Shown: in pieces, positions 9,125 through 19,498 of the stretch
Position numbering within the stretch: the first letter of the stretch is position 1
Layout: every line of letters starts with the position of its first letter
NCBI RefSeq assembly: GCF_907165195.1
Contig: NZ_OU015584.1
Coordinates: 3,668,978 to 3,732,977 of the forward strand
Direction: 5' to 3'
Origin: Parvicella tangerina
GTDB taxonomy: Bacteria; Bacteroidota; Bacteroidia; Flavobacteriales_D; Parvicellaceae
DNA: 64,000 nt
The notes under the pieces: generated by a model
Databases searched by the model: none
Told to the model about the DNA's origin: nothing
Seen by the model: the letters and a program-made list of their open reading frames with translations, nothing else
Position numbers and translations under genes: made by a program

Positions 9125-9838
9125 ATGACCAAGTCACAATTACTGATCATATTATATATCCTGCTCTCTATTATTGAAATCACAGGAGACGTGCTTGACA
9201 ATCAGCTGATGGTATTTGCCACTAAGCCTCTACTAATGCCTACGCTATTAATATGGTTTTATACGGAGATTAAAAGAAAATCGAAATTTAAAAATATCAT
9301 TGCGGGATCGATCGTTGCAGCTTTCTTTGGAGATACATTTCTGATGTTTGTTCCTTACAATGATCTCTTCTTTCTTCTCGGGCTAGGCTCCTTCTTAATT
9401 GGTCAGTTACTTTATGGATGGGGATTTATTGGAAACATCAAAGATTCAAAGAAAGAAGGAAGTAAACCATTTAACCTCACCTTAACTATTGTATTCGCAG
9501 CGTTTTATGGAGGCCTAATGAGATTCTTGTATCCAAACTTAATAAAAGTTGAGGAAGGCGCTTTCCTTATTCCTGTTCTTATTTATGGCTTAGCAATTTG
9601 TTTTATGGGATTAACAGCAGGTTTTAGGTATAACAAAGTGAATCACTCCTCTTTCCTGTTTGCTTTTCTTGGGGCAATCATCTTTGTGGTCTCAGACACC
9701 TGTATTGCCCTTGATAAATTTTATTTCCCTGGGGGCTTTCCATACGCACAAGCCATCATTATGATTACCTATTGCACGGCTCAATACCTCTTGGTTAAAG
9801 GGAGTATACTACACCTTCAAAGAAACCCGAGTGCATAA
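9125..9838 (+). CDS. YhhN/TMEM86 family protein, putative lysoplasmalogenase
   Basis: A 237-residue integral membrane protein with about eight helices. The KPLLMPTLLIW segment, the acidic FFGDTFLMF motif and the LGLGSFLIGQLLY motif fit the YhhN family, whose characterised members hydrolyse the vinyl-ether bond of lysoplasmalogens. An upstream in-frame TTG at 9077 exists. The ATG at 9125 is preferred because it begins directly before the first membrane helix and a near-consensus -7 box (CATATTTG, 9106-9113) sits just upstream. Confidence 0.82.
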   Translation: MTKSQLLIILYILLSIIEITGDVLDNQLMVFATKPLLMPTLLIWFYTEIKRKSKFKNIIAGSIVAAFFGDTFLMFVPYNDLFFLLGLGSFLIGQLLYGWGFIGNIKDSKKEGSKPFNLTLTIVFAAFYGGLMRFLYPNLIKVEEGAFLIPVLIYGLAICFMGLTAGFRYNKVNHSSFLFAFLGAIIFVVSDTCIALDKFYFPGGFPYAQAIIMITYCTAQYLLVKGSILHLQRNPSA

Positions 9839-9851
9839 GGACTCCTTCAGA

Positions 9852-9883
9852 TTTGGAGAAATAACAATAAACATCTACATTTG
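9852..9883 (+). promoter_or_regulatory. hppA promoter (-33 and -7 elements)
   Basis: TTTG at 9852-9855 and a perfect TACATTTG at 9876-9883 are separated by 20 bases, the clearest full Bacteroidota-type promoter in the window. It predicts a leader of about 25 bases before the ATG at 9914. Confidence 0.7.
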
Positions 9884-9913
9884 CCCCCCTAAATTTTGAA
9901 ATTAACAACAACT

Positions 9914-12259
9914 ATGGACGAATTATTAATATGGATATTGCCTGTTTTTGGTATTATCGGTCTGGGATACATGTTATATCTAGCGAGATGGGTTAAAGCC
10001 CAAGATGCAGGTAATGACAGAATGAAGAAAATTGCTGCTTACGTGCAGGAAGGAGCTATGGCTTTCTTGAAAGCAGAGTACCGCATGCTTGCAATTTTTG
10101 TCGTAATCGCTGGTGCGGCTTTAGGGTGGATATCTTATGCAGTTGACACCACACACTGGTTGATTATTGTTGCTTTTGTGATTGGTGCTGTTTTCTCAGC
10201 CATTGCTGGAAACATTGGTATGCGCATTGCTACTGATGCAAACGTAAGAACTGCTGAAGCTGCAAGGACTAGCTTACCTAAGGCACTAAAGGTTTCATTC
10301 ACTGGAGGTACCGTTATGGGACTCGGAGTTGCTGGGTTAGCTGTTTTTGGATTAAGCATCATCTTTGCTATTCTTGCAGCATCCTGGGTGACTGAACCTT
10401 CTAATCAGTTCTATGGTCAAATGACTATGGTTTTAGAAACGCTGGCTGGGTTCTCTTTAGGAGCTGAATCCATTGCATTATTCGCAAGAGTTGGCGGAGG
10501 AATCTATACGAAAGCAGCTGATGTTGGAGCTGACCTTGTAGGAAAGGTTGAGGCAGGTATTCCTGAGGATGACCCAAGAAATCCTGCTACGATTGCTGAT
10601 AACGTAGGAGACAACGTGGGAGATGTTGCTGGTATGGGTGCTGACCTTTTTGGATCTTATGTGGCTACTATGCTTGCCGCCATGGTTCTTGGTAACTATG
10701 CAATTAATGCATACCACGTGAATAGTGACGCTGACCTAACTGCTTTTCAGGGTATGGGGCCTATCTTACTACCTGTATTAATTGCAGGATTGGGAATCAT
10801 TTTCTCTATCATAGGTACTCTTTTCATCCGAATTAAAGATAACAGTGCAAAGGAGAGACAGGTTCAGGGAGCCTTGAACATGGGGAACTGGAGCGCAATT
10901 ATCTTAACGGGAATCGCGTCATACTTTGTAATTGATTGGATGCTTCCAGAAAAGCTTTATCTGACGGCTATTGAAGTTAAACTAAACGGAATTGACTACA
11001 GCGATGTAGGAGCTAGTTTCACATCTGCTCGAGTTTTTATTGCTGTTGTTATTGGTTTAGTTGTAGGTGGATTGATCTCTTTCCTAACCGAGTACTATAC
11101 TGGTTTAGGTAAACGTCCGGTAATGAACATCATCAAGAACTCATCTACTGGTGCTGCCACAAATATCATTGCTGGACTTTCTACAGGTATGATGTCTACT
11201 TTCTTGCCTATTATTCTTTTTGCTTTAGCTATCTGGGGTGCTTATGCTGCCGCTGGTTTCTACGGGATCTCATTGGCTGCTTCCGCAATGATGGCTACTA
11301 CAGCAATGCAGTTAGCAATTGATGCTTTTGGACCAATTGCAGATAATGCAGGTGGTATTGCTGAGATGAGTGAACTTCCAAAAGAAGTAAGAGAAAGAAC
11401 AGACATTCTTGACTCAGTAGGTAATACAACTGCAGCAATTGGTAAAGGATTTGCCATTGCTTCTGCTGCACTTACAGCTTTAGCACTATTCGCTGCCTAT
11501 GTAACTTTTACGGGAATTGACGGAATTAACATATTTAAAGCTCCTGTATTGGCTATGCTTTTTATTGGAGGTATGATTCCTGTGGTTTTCTCAGCAATGG
11601 CGATGAGCTCAGTTGGTAAGGCTGCCATGGCCATGGTAAAAGAGGTAAGAAGACAGTTCAAGGAGATCAAAGGAATCATGGAAGGGAAAAATGAGCCTGA
11701 GTATGGGAAATGTGTGGAGATTTCTACTGACGCTGCATTGAGAGAAATGATGCTTCCAGGGATTTTGACTATTATTACTCCTATTATAGTTGGTTTCTTA
11801 CCTATGTTGTTTGGATATTCAGCTAAAGACTGTGCTGAAATGCTAGGTGCTTACATGGCTGGTGTTACAGTTTCTGGTGTTCTTTGGGCTATCTTCCAAA
11901 ACAACGCTGGTGGTGCTTGGGATAACGCTAAAAAATCTTTCGAAGCTGGTGTTAAAATTGATGGAAAAATGACTTACAAAGGGTCTGATGCCCACAAAGC
12001 AGCGGTAACGGGTGATACAGTTGGTGATCCTTTCAAAGACACTTCTGGACCATCTATGAACATCTTGATCAAGTTAACCTGTCTAGTTGGTCTTGTAGTC
12101 GCTCCTCTTCTTGGAGAAGGACACAGTACTGAAGAGCACGCTGAACCGGTGATTGAAGAAACTGAAGGTGGTGAGAACGAAGGTGAAGAAACTACTTCTG
12201 AAGAAGGAGAAACATCATCTGTTGAATCGGAAGAACCTACGTTTTCTTGGATCTCTTAA
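9914..12259 (+). CDS. hppA: membrane-bound ion-translocating pyrophosphatase, K+-dependent type
   Basis: A 781-residue, roughly 16-helix inner-membrane pump that hydrolyses pyrophosphate and exports Na+ and/or H+. Seen: the [20 protein letters not shown]-type substrate loop, the DNVGDNVGD motif (about residues 228-236), and [10 protein letters not shown] (about 502-511). Ala rather than Lys in the last motif is the known signature of the K+-dependent subclass. Na+ versus H+ specificity is not decided here. The last 50 or so residues form an unusual Glu/Ser-rich acidic tail after the final helix. ATG 9914 is preferred over the in-frame TTG at 9896 on codon grounds. Confidence 0.96.
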   Translation: MDELLIWILPVFGIIGLGYMLYLARWVKAQDAGNDRMKKIAAYVQEGAMAFLKAEYRMLAIFVVIAGAALGWISYAVDTTHWLIIVAFVIGAVFSAIAGNIGMRIATDANVRTAEAARTSLPKALKVSFTGGTVMGLGVAGLAVFGLSIIFAILAASWVTEPSNQFYGQMTMVLETLAGFSLGAESIALFARVGGGIYTKAADVGADLVGKVEAGIPEDDPRNPATIADNVGDNVGDVAGMGADLFGSYVATMLAAMVLGNYAINAYHVNSDADLTAFQGMGPILLPVLIAGLGIIFSIIGTLFIRIKDNSAKERQVQGALNMGNWSAIILTGIASYFVIDWMLPEKLYLTAIEVKLNGIDYSDVGASFTSARVFIAVVIGLVVGGLISFLTEYYTGLGKRPVMNIIKNSSTGAATNIIAGLSTGMMSTFLPIILFALAIWGAYAAAGFYGISLAASAMMATTAMQLAIDAFGPIADNAGGIAEMSELPKEVRERTDILDSVGNTTAAIGKGFAIASAALTALALFAAYVTFTGIDGINIFKAPVLAMLFIGGMIPVVFSAMAMSSVGKAAMAMVKEVRRQFKEIKGIMEGKNEPEYGKCVEISTDAALREMMLPGILTIITPIIVGFLPMLFGYSAKDCAEMLGAYMAGVTVSGVLWAIFQNNAGGAWDNAKKSFEAGVKIDGKMTYKGSDAHKAAVTGDTVGDPFKDTSGPSMNILIKLTCLVGLVVAPLLGEGHSTEEHAEPVIEETEGGENEGEETTSEEGETSSVESEEPTFSWIS

Positions 12260-12282
12260 GTAGCTAAACGAAAATACGCTTG

Positions 12283-12314
12283 AAACCCATTGACATTTGT
12301 TGATGGGTTTTTTG
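12283..12314 (+). terminator. Rho-independent terminator after hppA
   Basis: An eight-base stem, AAACCCAT with ATGGGTTT (12283-12290 and 12303-12310), followed by a T-run. It lies between the convergent hppA and porP/sprF-like genes. Confidence 0.75.
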
Positions 12315-12318
12315 TTGA

Positions 12319-13320
12319 TCAAAACTTCGGACAAGGAACCTTTCTAAGCTGTTGGTTCAATGGAGGAGCATCTTTAGCCGCCCAGTTATAAATAATCGAT
12401 ATTTCGTGTGACCCTGTTGTATTGGAAACTAGTCTGCTTATGGTGATGTCGTAAGAATAACCCACCTTAAAACTCTTGAACTCTGCGCCCACTAACAAGG
12501 CGATTGCATCATTATTTTGGTAGCCTGGTTGATAAGCTTTTAACCCTGGGATACCTCTATACCAAACACCAAAGATCATCGGAGAACGATAATAATAGAA
12601 ACCTATATCAAACTGATCAAACTTACCTTGCGCCTTGTAGTTGAAAGCAAAGTTCAATTCGTCTGAGGCGGAAGCTGTCCTGACAATCTCATTGACATAA
12701 ACTTTATATCCTCCATGTACAGAAAACTTCATGGGTAAAGGTGCCTCATACCCTAATAAAGATTCATTGGGTTTGTTGAGGTGATGAACTGAAAACCCAA
12801 CCCATTTGGTCGGTGAATAAAACAAAAACCCGGCTCCAAAATCAAAGTTTGTTATCGGTTGATACGTATTTTGTTCAATTGTGGTAGCCGCACCATTTCT
12901 GACCAATTGATCACCAAAAGTTAAGTCTGCAAAGTCTATTCGTTTATGGACTACACCATATTGAATGGCAGGTCGGATGTATAAATTTCGCTTTAACTTG
13001 AATTGATGTGCCACTTGTAGGGCAAAATTAGTTGTCTTCAAGCCTCCTGTACCCGCATTATCGTTGTAAAGATTCACACCCAGGCCAGTGTTTATCCGAT
13101 TAAAATTCATATCCACAGCCGCATTGAAACTATTGAACGCCTTTGGAACACCAGGCCATTGATTTCTATAAGTGAGTGCTGCCCTGTTCTGAAATGTAGC
13201 CCCGGCAAAAGCAGGATTCAAATAACCCGCTGCGGCAAAAAACTGGGTAAACTGAGGATCCTGACCATAAACAATGGACAAGTTTAAGAATAGTAATATG
13301 TAAATTGTTTTACGGAGCAT
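12319..13320 (-). CDS. PorP/SprF family type IX secretion membrane protein
   Basis: A 333-residue predicted outer-membrane beta-barrel with a signal peptide (about 1-20) and the typical DPQFTQFFAAAGYLNPAFAGA opening motif of PorP/SprF proteins. In Flavobacterium johnsoniae, SprF is needed for surface delivery of the type B cargo SprB, and PorP/SprF genes typically sit beside type B cargo genes. Here it is the last gene of a three-gene operon, overlapping the PD40 gene by 11 bases, and the operon's first gene encodes a 1517-residue type B cargo. A dedicated partner role for that cargo is therefore a strong inference. Confidence 0.92.
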   Translation of the reverse strand: MLRKTIYILLFLNLSIVYGQDPQFTQFFAAAGYLNPAFAGATFQNRAALTYRNQWPGVPKAFNSFNAAVDMNFNRINTGLGVNLYNDNAGTGGLKTTNFALQVAHQFKLKRNLYIRPAIQYGVVHKRIDFADLTFGDQLVRNGAATTIEQNTYQPITNFDFGAGFLFYSPTKWVGFSVHHLNKPNESLLGYEAPLPMKFSVHGGYKVYVNEIVRTASASDELNFAFNYKAQGKFDQFDIGFYYYRSPMIFGVWYRGIPGLKAYQPGYQNNDAIALLVGAEFKSFKVGYSYDITISRLVSNTTGSHEISIIYNWAAKDAPPLNQQLRKVPCPKF

Positions 13321-14878
13321 CAGCTGGTAGCATTTTTAGTACGATGGATAACCTTCCTTCTTCTGTGAGTTCTTCGAATGACTTGCTAAGTGTTATACTC
13401 TCATGACCTTTAGCCTCAATGATCATTTGATAGCGCTCCATCGGCATAGAAAGTATAATGAAATTTCCCTGTCCGTTGGTACGATAAATTCCGTTCAAGT
13501 TCTTATCCTCTTCATTGATGATCGTGATCTTTGCATTTAGCGGTTTGCCCTGCTCATCAGAAATGTTGCCCTTGATCACTGTTTTAAAACTTTCATGATC
13601 GTAAATATTAACCAAATAAATATCATCATCACCAAAGCCTCCCTCTCGGTCTGACGAAAAAAAGGCTTGTTGAGAATTTGGAGAAACTCTATAATAGAGA
13701 TCATGACCCAATGAATTTATAGGATATCCAATATTCTCTGGCAGTGACCAGGTTCCATCATCAGAGAGTTTCATCGAGTAGATATCAAACCCTCCTATTC
13801 CAATTCTTCCGTCTGATGAAAAGTAAAGCGTACGATCATCTGCATGCAAGAAAGGAGCATCTTCATTACCATCTGTATTGACCAAGGCTCCCATATTGAT
13901 TTCTCTCCCCCATGCTCCCGTTGGTAACCTCTTCGCGTAATACAAATCAAAACCTCCGTATCCACCAGGTCGATTTGAACTAAAAATGATCATATTACCA
14001 TCCGTTGACAAACATGCACTGGACTCAATACTCTTACTGTTAATACCTTCTGGCAAGATTTTTCCGTTGCTCAAATTACCTGTTGAATCACAATCCGCTT
14101 CATACAAATCTCCTTGAACAATATTCTCAGGATTGGTCTTAAAATACAGAAACTTCCTACCATCATAGCTAATCGAAACGGCAGCATCGTGTAGTTTAGA
14201 ATTGATCTCACTGCAGTTTCTTGGCTCCTCCCACGATCCATTCTTCATTGGCGAAAAGAAAACATCTTGGAAAAAATTCCCTAGATGATCCTTTTGCTGA
14301 GAAGTATTGTTTGACCTTCTACTTGTGTAGAACATCCCTGATTTATCCGGCATAAGCACGGGAACTGATTCTTGACTCTCTGTGTTTATCGTTCCTCCCA
14401 AATTATTAATCTCCACTTTTCGCTCTGCAACCATCAACTCTCTTGCCTCATAAGCAATGTTTAGGTAATTCAGAATGTCATCATCATCTACCGTTTTTTT
14501 CTTGTCTAACAATATGGTTTGCAACGCATTCACCGCATCCTCAAACCTTCCATGTATCAAATATGCTCTTCCTAAGTAATAGTAATAATTCTCTAAACTT
14601 TTTGTATTGTAAACATTCTCGATCAACTCGAGCGCTTCCCATTCGTTACTCTTTTGGTTCAATTTACAGATCGCTAATCCAAACCGAACCTCATCATCAT
14701 TAGGGTATTTCTTGTAAAGTGCCGAAAACCGTTCATTAGCATCAATGAAGTCTTCATACTCAATGGATACAAAACCTTTTTTTAGTTCTTTTTTGTCTGC
14801 TTTCTCCAATTTTTGAGCGTGAAAACTACCAAGACACATTACCATAGTCGCAATAATTATAAACCCACTTCTCATCAT
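13310..14878 (-). CDS. TPR / PD40 beta-propeller protein of a T9SS operon (PorE-like without OmpA domain)
   Basis: A 522-residue protein with a signal peptide (about 1-21), TPR-like helices (about 25-160), PD40/WD40-like propeller blades (about 170-420, repeats such as FSSNRPGGYGGFDLYYA, YFSSDGRIGIGGFDIY and FFSSDREGGFGDDDIY), and a carboxypeptidase-regulatory/CNA-B-like domain at the end. It resembles the N-terminal part of PorE, a T9SS component that links the secretion ring to peptidoglycan, but it lacks the C-terminal OmpA domain that binds peptidoglycan. It overlaps the upstream cargo gene by four bases and the downstream PorP/SprF gene by 11. Confidence 0.82.
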   Translation of the reverse strand: MMRSGFIIIATMVMCLGSFHAQKLEKADKKELKKGFVSIEYEDFIDANERFSALYKKYPNDDEVRFGLAICKLNQKSNEWEALELIENVYNTKSLENYYYYLGRAYLIHGRFEDAVNALQTILLDKKKTVDDDDILNYLNIAYEARELMVAERKVEINNLGGTINTESQESVPVLMPDKSGMFYTSRRSNNTSQQKDHLGNFFQDVFFSPMKNGSWEEPRNCSEINSKLHDAAVSISYDGRKFLYFKTNPENIVQGDLYEADCDSTGNLSNGKILPEGINSKSIESSACLSTDGNMIIFSSNRPGGYGGFDLYYAKRLPTGAWGREINMGALVNTDGNEDAPFLHADDRTLYFSSDGRIGIGGFDIYSMKLSDDGTWSLPENIGYPINSLGHDLYYRVSPNSQQAFFSSDREGGFGDDDIYLVNIYDHESFKTVIKGNISDEQGKPLNAKITIINEEDKNLNGIYRTNGQGNFIILSMPMERYQMIIEAKGHESITLSKSFEELTEEGRLSIVLKMLPADAP

Positions 14879-17800
14879 CTTAATAAATGTATTTCACCAA
14901 CATAAGTTTCTTCATTTCCGTTAGTGTATTTAACTCGTGCTTTCCAAATATATACATCTTGTTGACACAGCTGCTCTCGGTAGTATCCGTCCCATCCAAC
15001 TGCAACATCGAAACTTTCAAAGATCAACTCTCCCCAGCGATTGAAAATTGACAAATGATAGTCCTCCACTCCTTTAAACACTGGAAAGAAAACGTCATTG
15101 TCGACTGAACTTGGATCATACGAGCCTCCGGTTGGTCCACTCGTATTGGGTGTAAATGCATTTGGAAACTCAATTTCACCACCCGTCTCAGCTAATACCG
15201 CCTGCTCAAACGTTACGGTATCTGGACAGTTATTGGCATTGTTTGCGATCAACGTGATATCATATAAACCTTCATTTGCATAAAAATGCTCTGGATGCTC
15301 ATCTGTAGTGGTATTACCATCGCCAAAATCCCAAATATAATCATCAGAATAACTTGAAAGGTTATAAAATTGAACTGGCTCATCTGGTACATAAACTTCT
15401 GACGGAGCATATTGGAAAAATGCAACGGCATACTCGTAAACGTGAACTGAATCCATCATTACAAAGGTCTCAACCCCTCCCGGACCCGTGAGGGTTACCG
15501 TAACCGTATAGTCTCCAGCTTGATGATAAGTGTAATATGGGTTTTGTAAAGTCGAGAACCCACCATCACCAAAATCCCAGTAATAACTATCCACATAAAG
15601 TGAGCTGTCGTAAAATTGTATGGTAACAGGTCTACATCCTTCTCCTGATCCATAAATATGCGGTTCAGGCAAAGGAGGAATAATAGTAATCGTTTGGGTG
15701 CTGGTATCGCTACAAAAATCACTAGCAACAATCAATTCAATTTCGAAATCACCCCAGGTTGGATAAACATGGTCTGCGGGAGTAAACCCTATAGCCGTAT
15801 CTCCATCGCCAAAGTTCCAATAATACTCCCAGGAACCTGTTGTACTTGCATTATTGAAACTAACTGTTGTTGAAGGGTAGGTTTGCGTAAAAGGGGATGG
15901 TGTGAATAATGAATTTGGAACCGGGAAAACCAGAATATCCTGATAGGCCGTATCCTTACATCCCTCGGCAGATGTAGCGATTAACTGAACGGTATAAATC
16001 GAATCGGTAGTACCAGGGTTAAATAAGAACTCGTTAGGGTTTTGTTGTGTGTCCATGAAGCCATTATCAAAATCCCATAACCATTGCGCTGCATTTGTAG
16101 ATTGATCGTTGAAGATGGCATGAAATGGTGTACATCCCGCTGTATCCACAGTAAAATCAGCTGTTATTTCTGGATGAACCGTGATCGCCATCGTTGCCGT
16201 ATCCGCACACCCATTTGGAGAAGAAACGACCAAAGTTGGGTTATAAATGATGTCTGAACTTGTTTGATTTTCATAGAAATACGGGAAGTTCGTTAATGTT
16301 GAGGTTGAAGTATTGCCGTCATCAAAATCCCAGTCGTAAAAAGTTCCGTCTATTGAGTTATTTTGGAAGGCGAAATTCAACGGAGCACAACCTACAGACA
16401 CAGAAGGTAAAAACTGCGCAATAGGTGTCGGATAAATAAGCATCTCCTGATAAGCCGTATCTCGACAGCCATTCACCGAAGAAGCTATCATTTCTACGGT
16501 GTAAATGACATCCGTTGAAGTTGGGTTGTTGAATGTCTGCGTTGGGTTTTGCAAAATACTGGAGAAACCATTTCCAAAATCCCATGACCATTGATCTGCA
16601 TTTTGGGACTGATCAGTAAAGTCCCCAATAAAAGGTTCACAACCTACGGTATCAACGGTGAAATCAGCAATGACTTCTGGGTATACCGTCACAGCAAGAG
16701 TTGAAGTATCCCTACAGCCATCATCAGTGATTGCAATTAATGAAGGCTCCAAAACTAAATTTGAATTTGATGGGTTAGCGTACGTATAATTATGAGATGC
16801 GAGGGTAGTAGCAGAAGTATTTCCATCATCATAATCCCACTGAAAGGAAGTAGCTCCGATCGAAGTATTCTCAAACGTAACCGTGAACGGGCCACAACCA
16901 TCCGTCACAGGTGCAGTGAACTGAGATGTTGGATTGGGAAACACTTTTACTTGTCCATAATTCGTGTCCTGACAGCCAAATGGAGAAGTAGCAATCAACT
17001 CTACTATGTAGGTGACATCATTGGTAGTTGCATTCGTGTAAACATGACTCGGTGAAACTCCCATCGCTGAATTACCATCGCCAAAATCCCATTCATACGT
17101 CACGGCACCAACCACGGTTGGAAAATTAACCGTCAACGGACTACAGCCTGAATCTGGAACACTAGAAAAATCAAAATCGGGCAACGGGTAGACGGTGACA
17201 TCTTGCGTGCTGGTATCTGTACAGCCATTTGGTGAGGTCACCACAAGTTCTACGTTGTAAACATCTATAAACTGAGTGGTGTTAATGTATTGATGAGTTG
17301 TACTGTATGCTACGTCCGTATTTCCATCACCAAAATCCCACTCGTATGTTTGACCAACAGTACTTAGATTGGTAAACACTACATCAAGTGGTGCACAACC
17401 AGGGAAACCGTTATGAGAAAAAGCAGAATTGACACCATAGTACACATCAACGGAAGCATACGCAGTATCGGTACACCCAAATGTAGTGCTGGCTATCATT
17501 TCAATTTGATAGGTTGTATCTGAAGCAAATGTATTTTGAAATACGTGTAATGGATCCAAATTGGTTGAGCCTCCGCCATCTCCAAAGTTCCACTGGTACC
17601 CAGTAGCTCCCGTACTTTGGTTAGTAAATTGAACTGGTAGAGACGGACACCCTGAATTGATATTCTGCGTAAAAGCTGCCGAAGGTATGGGCTCTACAGT
17701 AACTGAAATGGTATCCGTATTACTGCAGTGTGCGGTGGCCACTTCCAAAATAATGTCATAAGAACCATTGGCAAGGTAAGTGGTTGTTGGGTTCTGTTGG

Positions 17801-19428
17801 GTAGAATTGTCCCCATTTCCAAAATCCCAGTCCCAGGCTACAATTGGATCTCCTGGCGAAGAGGTAGACTGATCCGTAAAAATCGCATCTGCATTCTGAC
17901 AAACACTTTGGGGCAGAAAATCAACCACTGGGGATTGATAAACATTAATGGTTCCGGTAGCTACGTCTGTGCATCCATTAAGCGCAGTAACAGTTAAGGT
18001 AGGTTGATACGTTCCTGATGCTGTATAATTCTGGCTGGGAGGAACTAGTCCGTTGAACGTATTTCCGTTATCAAAGTTCCAGTCCCAATCTATCGCATCT
18101 AGTGAAGCATCTGTAAAATTGACGGTAAGTTGATCACAGCCTTCGTTGTTGTCTAACACAAAGTTTGCAGACGGTATTGGTAATACATGAATATCCAATG
18201 AGGAGGTATCCGTACAACCATTTGCACCACCAATACTTGCAGCCAATTGTATCGTATAATCCCCTGGAGCTACATAAGCATGAGCGGGGTTAGCACCAAG
18301 CGTTTGCCAACCACTTCCGTCTCCAAAATTCCAACTTAGTGTGTTCGCTCCTCCAGTTGAAGCATCCGATGCAGTGATGTTTGTATTGGCGCAAGTAGTG
18401 TCCGTTGACAGCGTAAAGGCCGAGGTGGGAGGGGGTACAATTTGAATGGTGATATATGCCGTATCCTGCCCACAAAAATTACTGTCAATCATCATTACAT
18501 CGTAGGTGCCTAGTCCAGGATAATCAATTACATGTGGAAAAGTAGGTGGCCATGGTGTCCAGTCAACAATACTATCATAACCCAATCCCCAATAGTCACC
18601 AAAATTCCAATATTCTTGTCGTTGAAATGTATTACCTTGTGCCAAACAGTTTCGCTGGGTGGTATTTTCAAAAGAAACAGTTGTCTCTGGAAAGCAAAGT
18701 AGCACATCAGAAGCAGTAATGGCGGCCTGGTCAAGATCCCAGATTCGAATCGGATTGAAAGTAGCCTGACTAAATCCACCTTGAGCTATATTACATTGGT
18801 TCTCTGCAACCAGAGAAACCTGAGTCTCACAATCAACTGTTCCTTGCAGATAATCATGAATAACTGTATCTCCCGAATTGGTGTAATCTAAAACAACAGC
18901 AGGAGAGCCGTCACCAAAATCCCAGGTAAAAACTGTGGTAGGTGAAACATTTGTACTCGAATTAATAAATGACAATGGAGCTGGCGCACACGTTTGGGTA
19001 ACTCCCCCAAATGGAATTTGTATTGATGCCGTTGTAGGCTCCTCCATAATCACGGTACCAGTGATCACACATGCCGATGATGTTTCGGTAAAAGTAACCG
19101 TGTAAGAACCCACGGTAGCAGCATAAGTGTGAGATAAAACCTGTGGAGGCGCAAAGGACGCTCCTGACTCGATCGGACTTCCATCTCCCCAATCAATGGT
19201 GTAAGCTCCAAAAGTCGTAGTCGACTGAAAATTCAACGTGTAATCCGTTCCAAAACAACTTAACCAGGTTGGATTTGGAGTCAACACACCATCTCCATCA
19301 TAGGCCTCACACTGTCCATACGAATCCACTGCCCCACCCAAGAAAATGAGACCACAAAAAGTTAAGGAAACCCTGAATTTATTTAAGAAACCTACACACA
19401 CCTTATAAAAATAAGACATTAATCTCAT
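14875..19428 (-). CDS. giant PKD-repeat surface protein with T9SS type B sorting domain
   Basis: A 1517-residue secreted protein with an N-terminal signal region, about 16 tandem PKD-like domains (each marked by a variant of WDFGDGN; I count them from about residue 55 to 1400), and a C-terminal gliding motility-associated (CHU_C) domain beginning FPNAFTPNTSG and ending WGELIFESF...GEIHLLR. This is the architecture of SprB-like adhesins exported by T9SS. The downstream genes encode a PorE-like propeller protein and PorP/SprF. The protein may be displayed on the cell surface for adhesion or gliding; which one is not shown. A second Met at residue 4 is an alternative start. Confidence 0.92.
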   Translation of the reverse strand: MRLMSYFYKVCVGFLNKFRVSLTFCGLIFLGGAVDSYGQCEAYDGDGVLTPNPTWLSCFGTDYTLNFQSTTTFGAYTIDWGDGSPIESGASFAPPQVLSHTYAATVGSYTVTFTETSSACVITGTVIMEEPTTASIQIPFGGVTQTCAPAPLSFINSSTNVSPTTVFTWDFGDGSPAVVLDYTNSGDTVIHDYLQGTVDCETQVSLVAENQCNIAQGGFSQATFNPIRIWDLDQAAITASDVLLCFPETTVSFENTTQRNCLAQGNTFQRQEYWNFGDYWGLGYDSIVDWTPWPPTFPHVIDYPGLGTYDVMMIDSNFCGQDTAYITIQIVPPPTSAFTLSTDTTCANTNITASDASTGGANTLSWNFGDGSGWQTLGANPAHAYVAPGDYTIQLAASIGGANGCTDTSSLDIHVLPIPSANFVLDNNEGCDQLTVNFTDASLDAIDWDWNFDNGNTFNGLVPPSQNYTASGTYQPTLTVTALNGCTDVATGTINVYQSPVVDFLPQSVCQNADAIFTDQSTSSPGDPIVAWDWDFGNGDNSTQQNPTTTYLANGSYDIILEVATAHCSNTDTISVTVEPIPSAAFTQNINSGCPSLPVQFTNQSTGATGYQWNFGDGGGSTNLDPLHVFQNTFASDTTYQIEMIASTTFGCTDTAYASVDVYYGVNSAFSHNGFPGCAPLDVVFTNLSTVGQTYEWDFGDGNTDVAYSTTHQYINTTQFIDVYNVELVVTSPNGCTDTSTQDVTVYPLPDFDFSSVPDSGCSPLTVNFPTVVGAVTYEWDFGDGNSAMGVSPSHVYTNATTNDVTYIVELIATSPFGCQDTNYGQVKVFPNPTSQFTAPVTDGCGPFTVTFENTSIGATSFQWDYDDGNTSATTLASHNYTYANPSNSNLVLEPSLIAITDDGCRDTSTLAVTVYPEVIADFTVDTVGCEPFIGDFTDQSQNADQWSWDFGNGFSSILQNPTQTFNNPTSTDVIYTVEMIASSVNGCRDTAYQEMLIYPTPIAQFLPSVSVGCAPLNFAFQNNSIDGTFYDWDFDDGNTSTSTLTNFPYFYENQTSSDIIYNPTLVVSSPNGCADTATMAITVHPEITADFTVDTAGCTPFHAIFNDQSTNAAQWLWDFDNGFMDTQQNPNEFLFNPGTTDSIYTVQLIATSAEGCKDTAYQDILVFPVPNSLFTPSPFTQTYPSTTVSFNNASTTGSWEYYWNFGDGDTAIGFTPADHVYPTWGDFEIELIVASDFCSDTSTQTITIIPPLPEPHIYGSGEGCRPVTIQFYDSSLYVDSYYWDFGDGGFSTLQNPYYTYHQAGDYTVTVTLTGPGGVETFVMMDSVHVYEYAVAFFQYAPSEVYVPDEPVQFYNLSSYSDDYIWDFGDGNTTTDEHPEHFYANEGLYDITLIANNANNCPDTVTFEQAVLAETGGEIEFPNAFTPNTSGPTGGSYDPSSVDNDVFFPVFKGVEDYHLSIFNRWGELIFESFDVAVGWDGYYREQLCQQDVYIWKARVKYTNGNEETYVGEIHLLR

Positions 19429-19498
19429 TCTTCAAGGGCTCAACCAGCATAAATGACAAAATCATTTGTGAAAATTACGAGAGAAAGACAATTCAGGA

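Noticed and set aside
16792-17055. Antisense open frames inside the PKD gene
   Set aside because: They have no family signature or start context and are explained by codon bias of the opposite strand.
15290-18950. Regularly spaced near-identical motifs such as ACCAAAATCCCA every 200-270 bases, resembling a repeat array
   Set aside because: They encode the WDFGDG core of successive PKD domains in one long open frame; spacing and sequence vary with the protein repeats and no CRISPR-type leader or cas gene is present.
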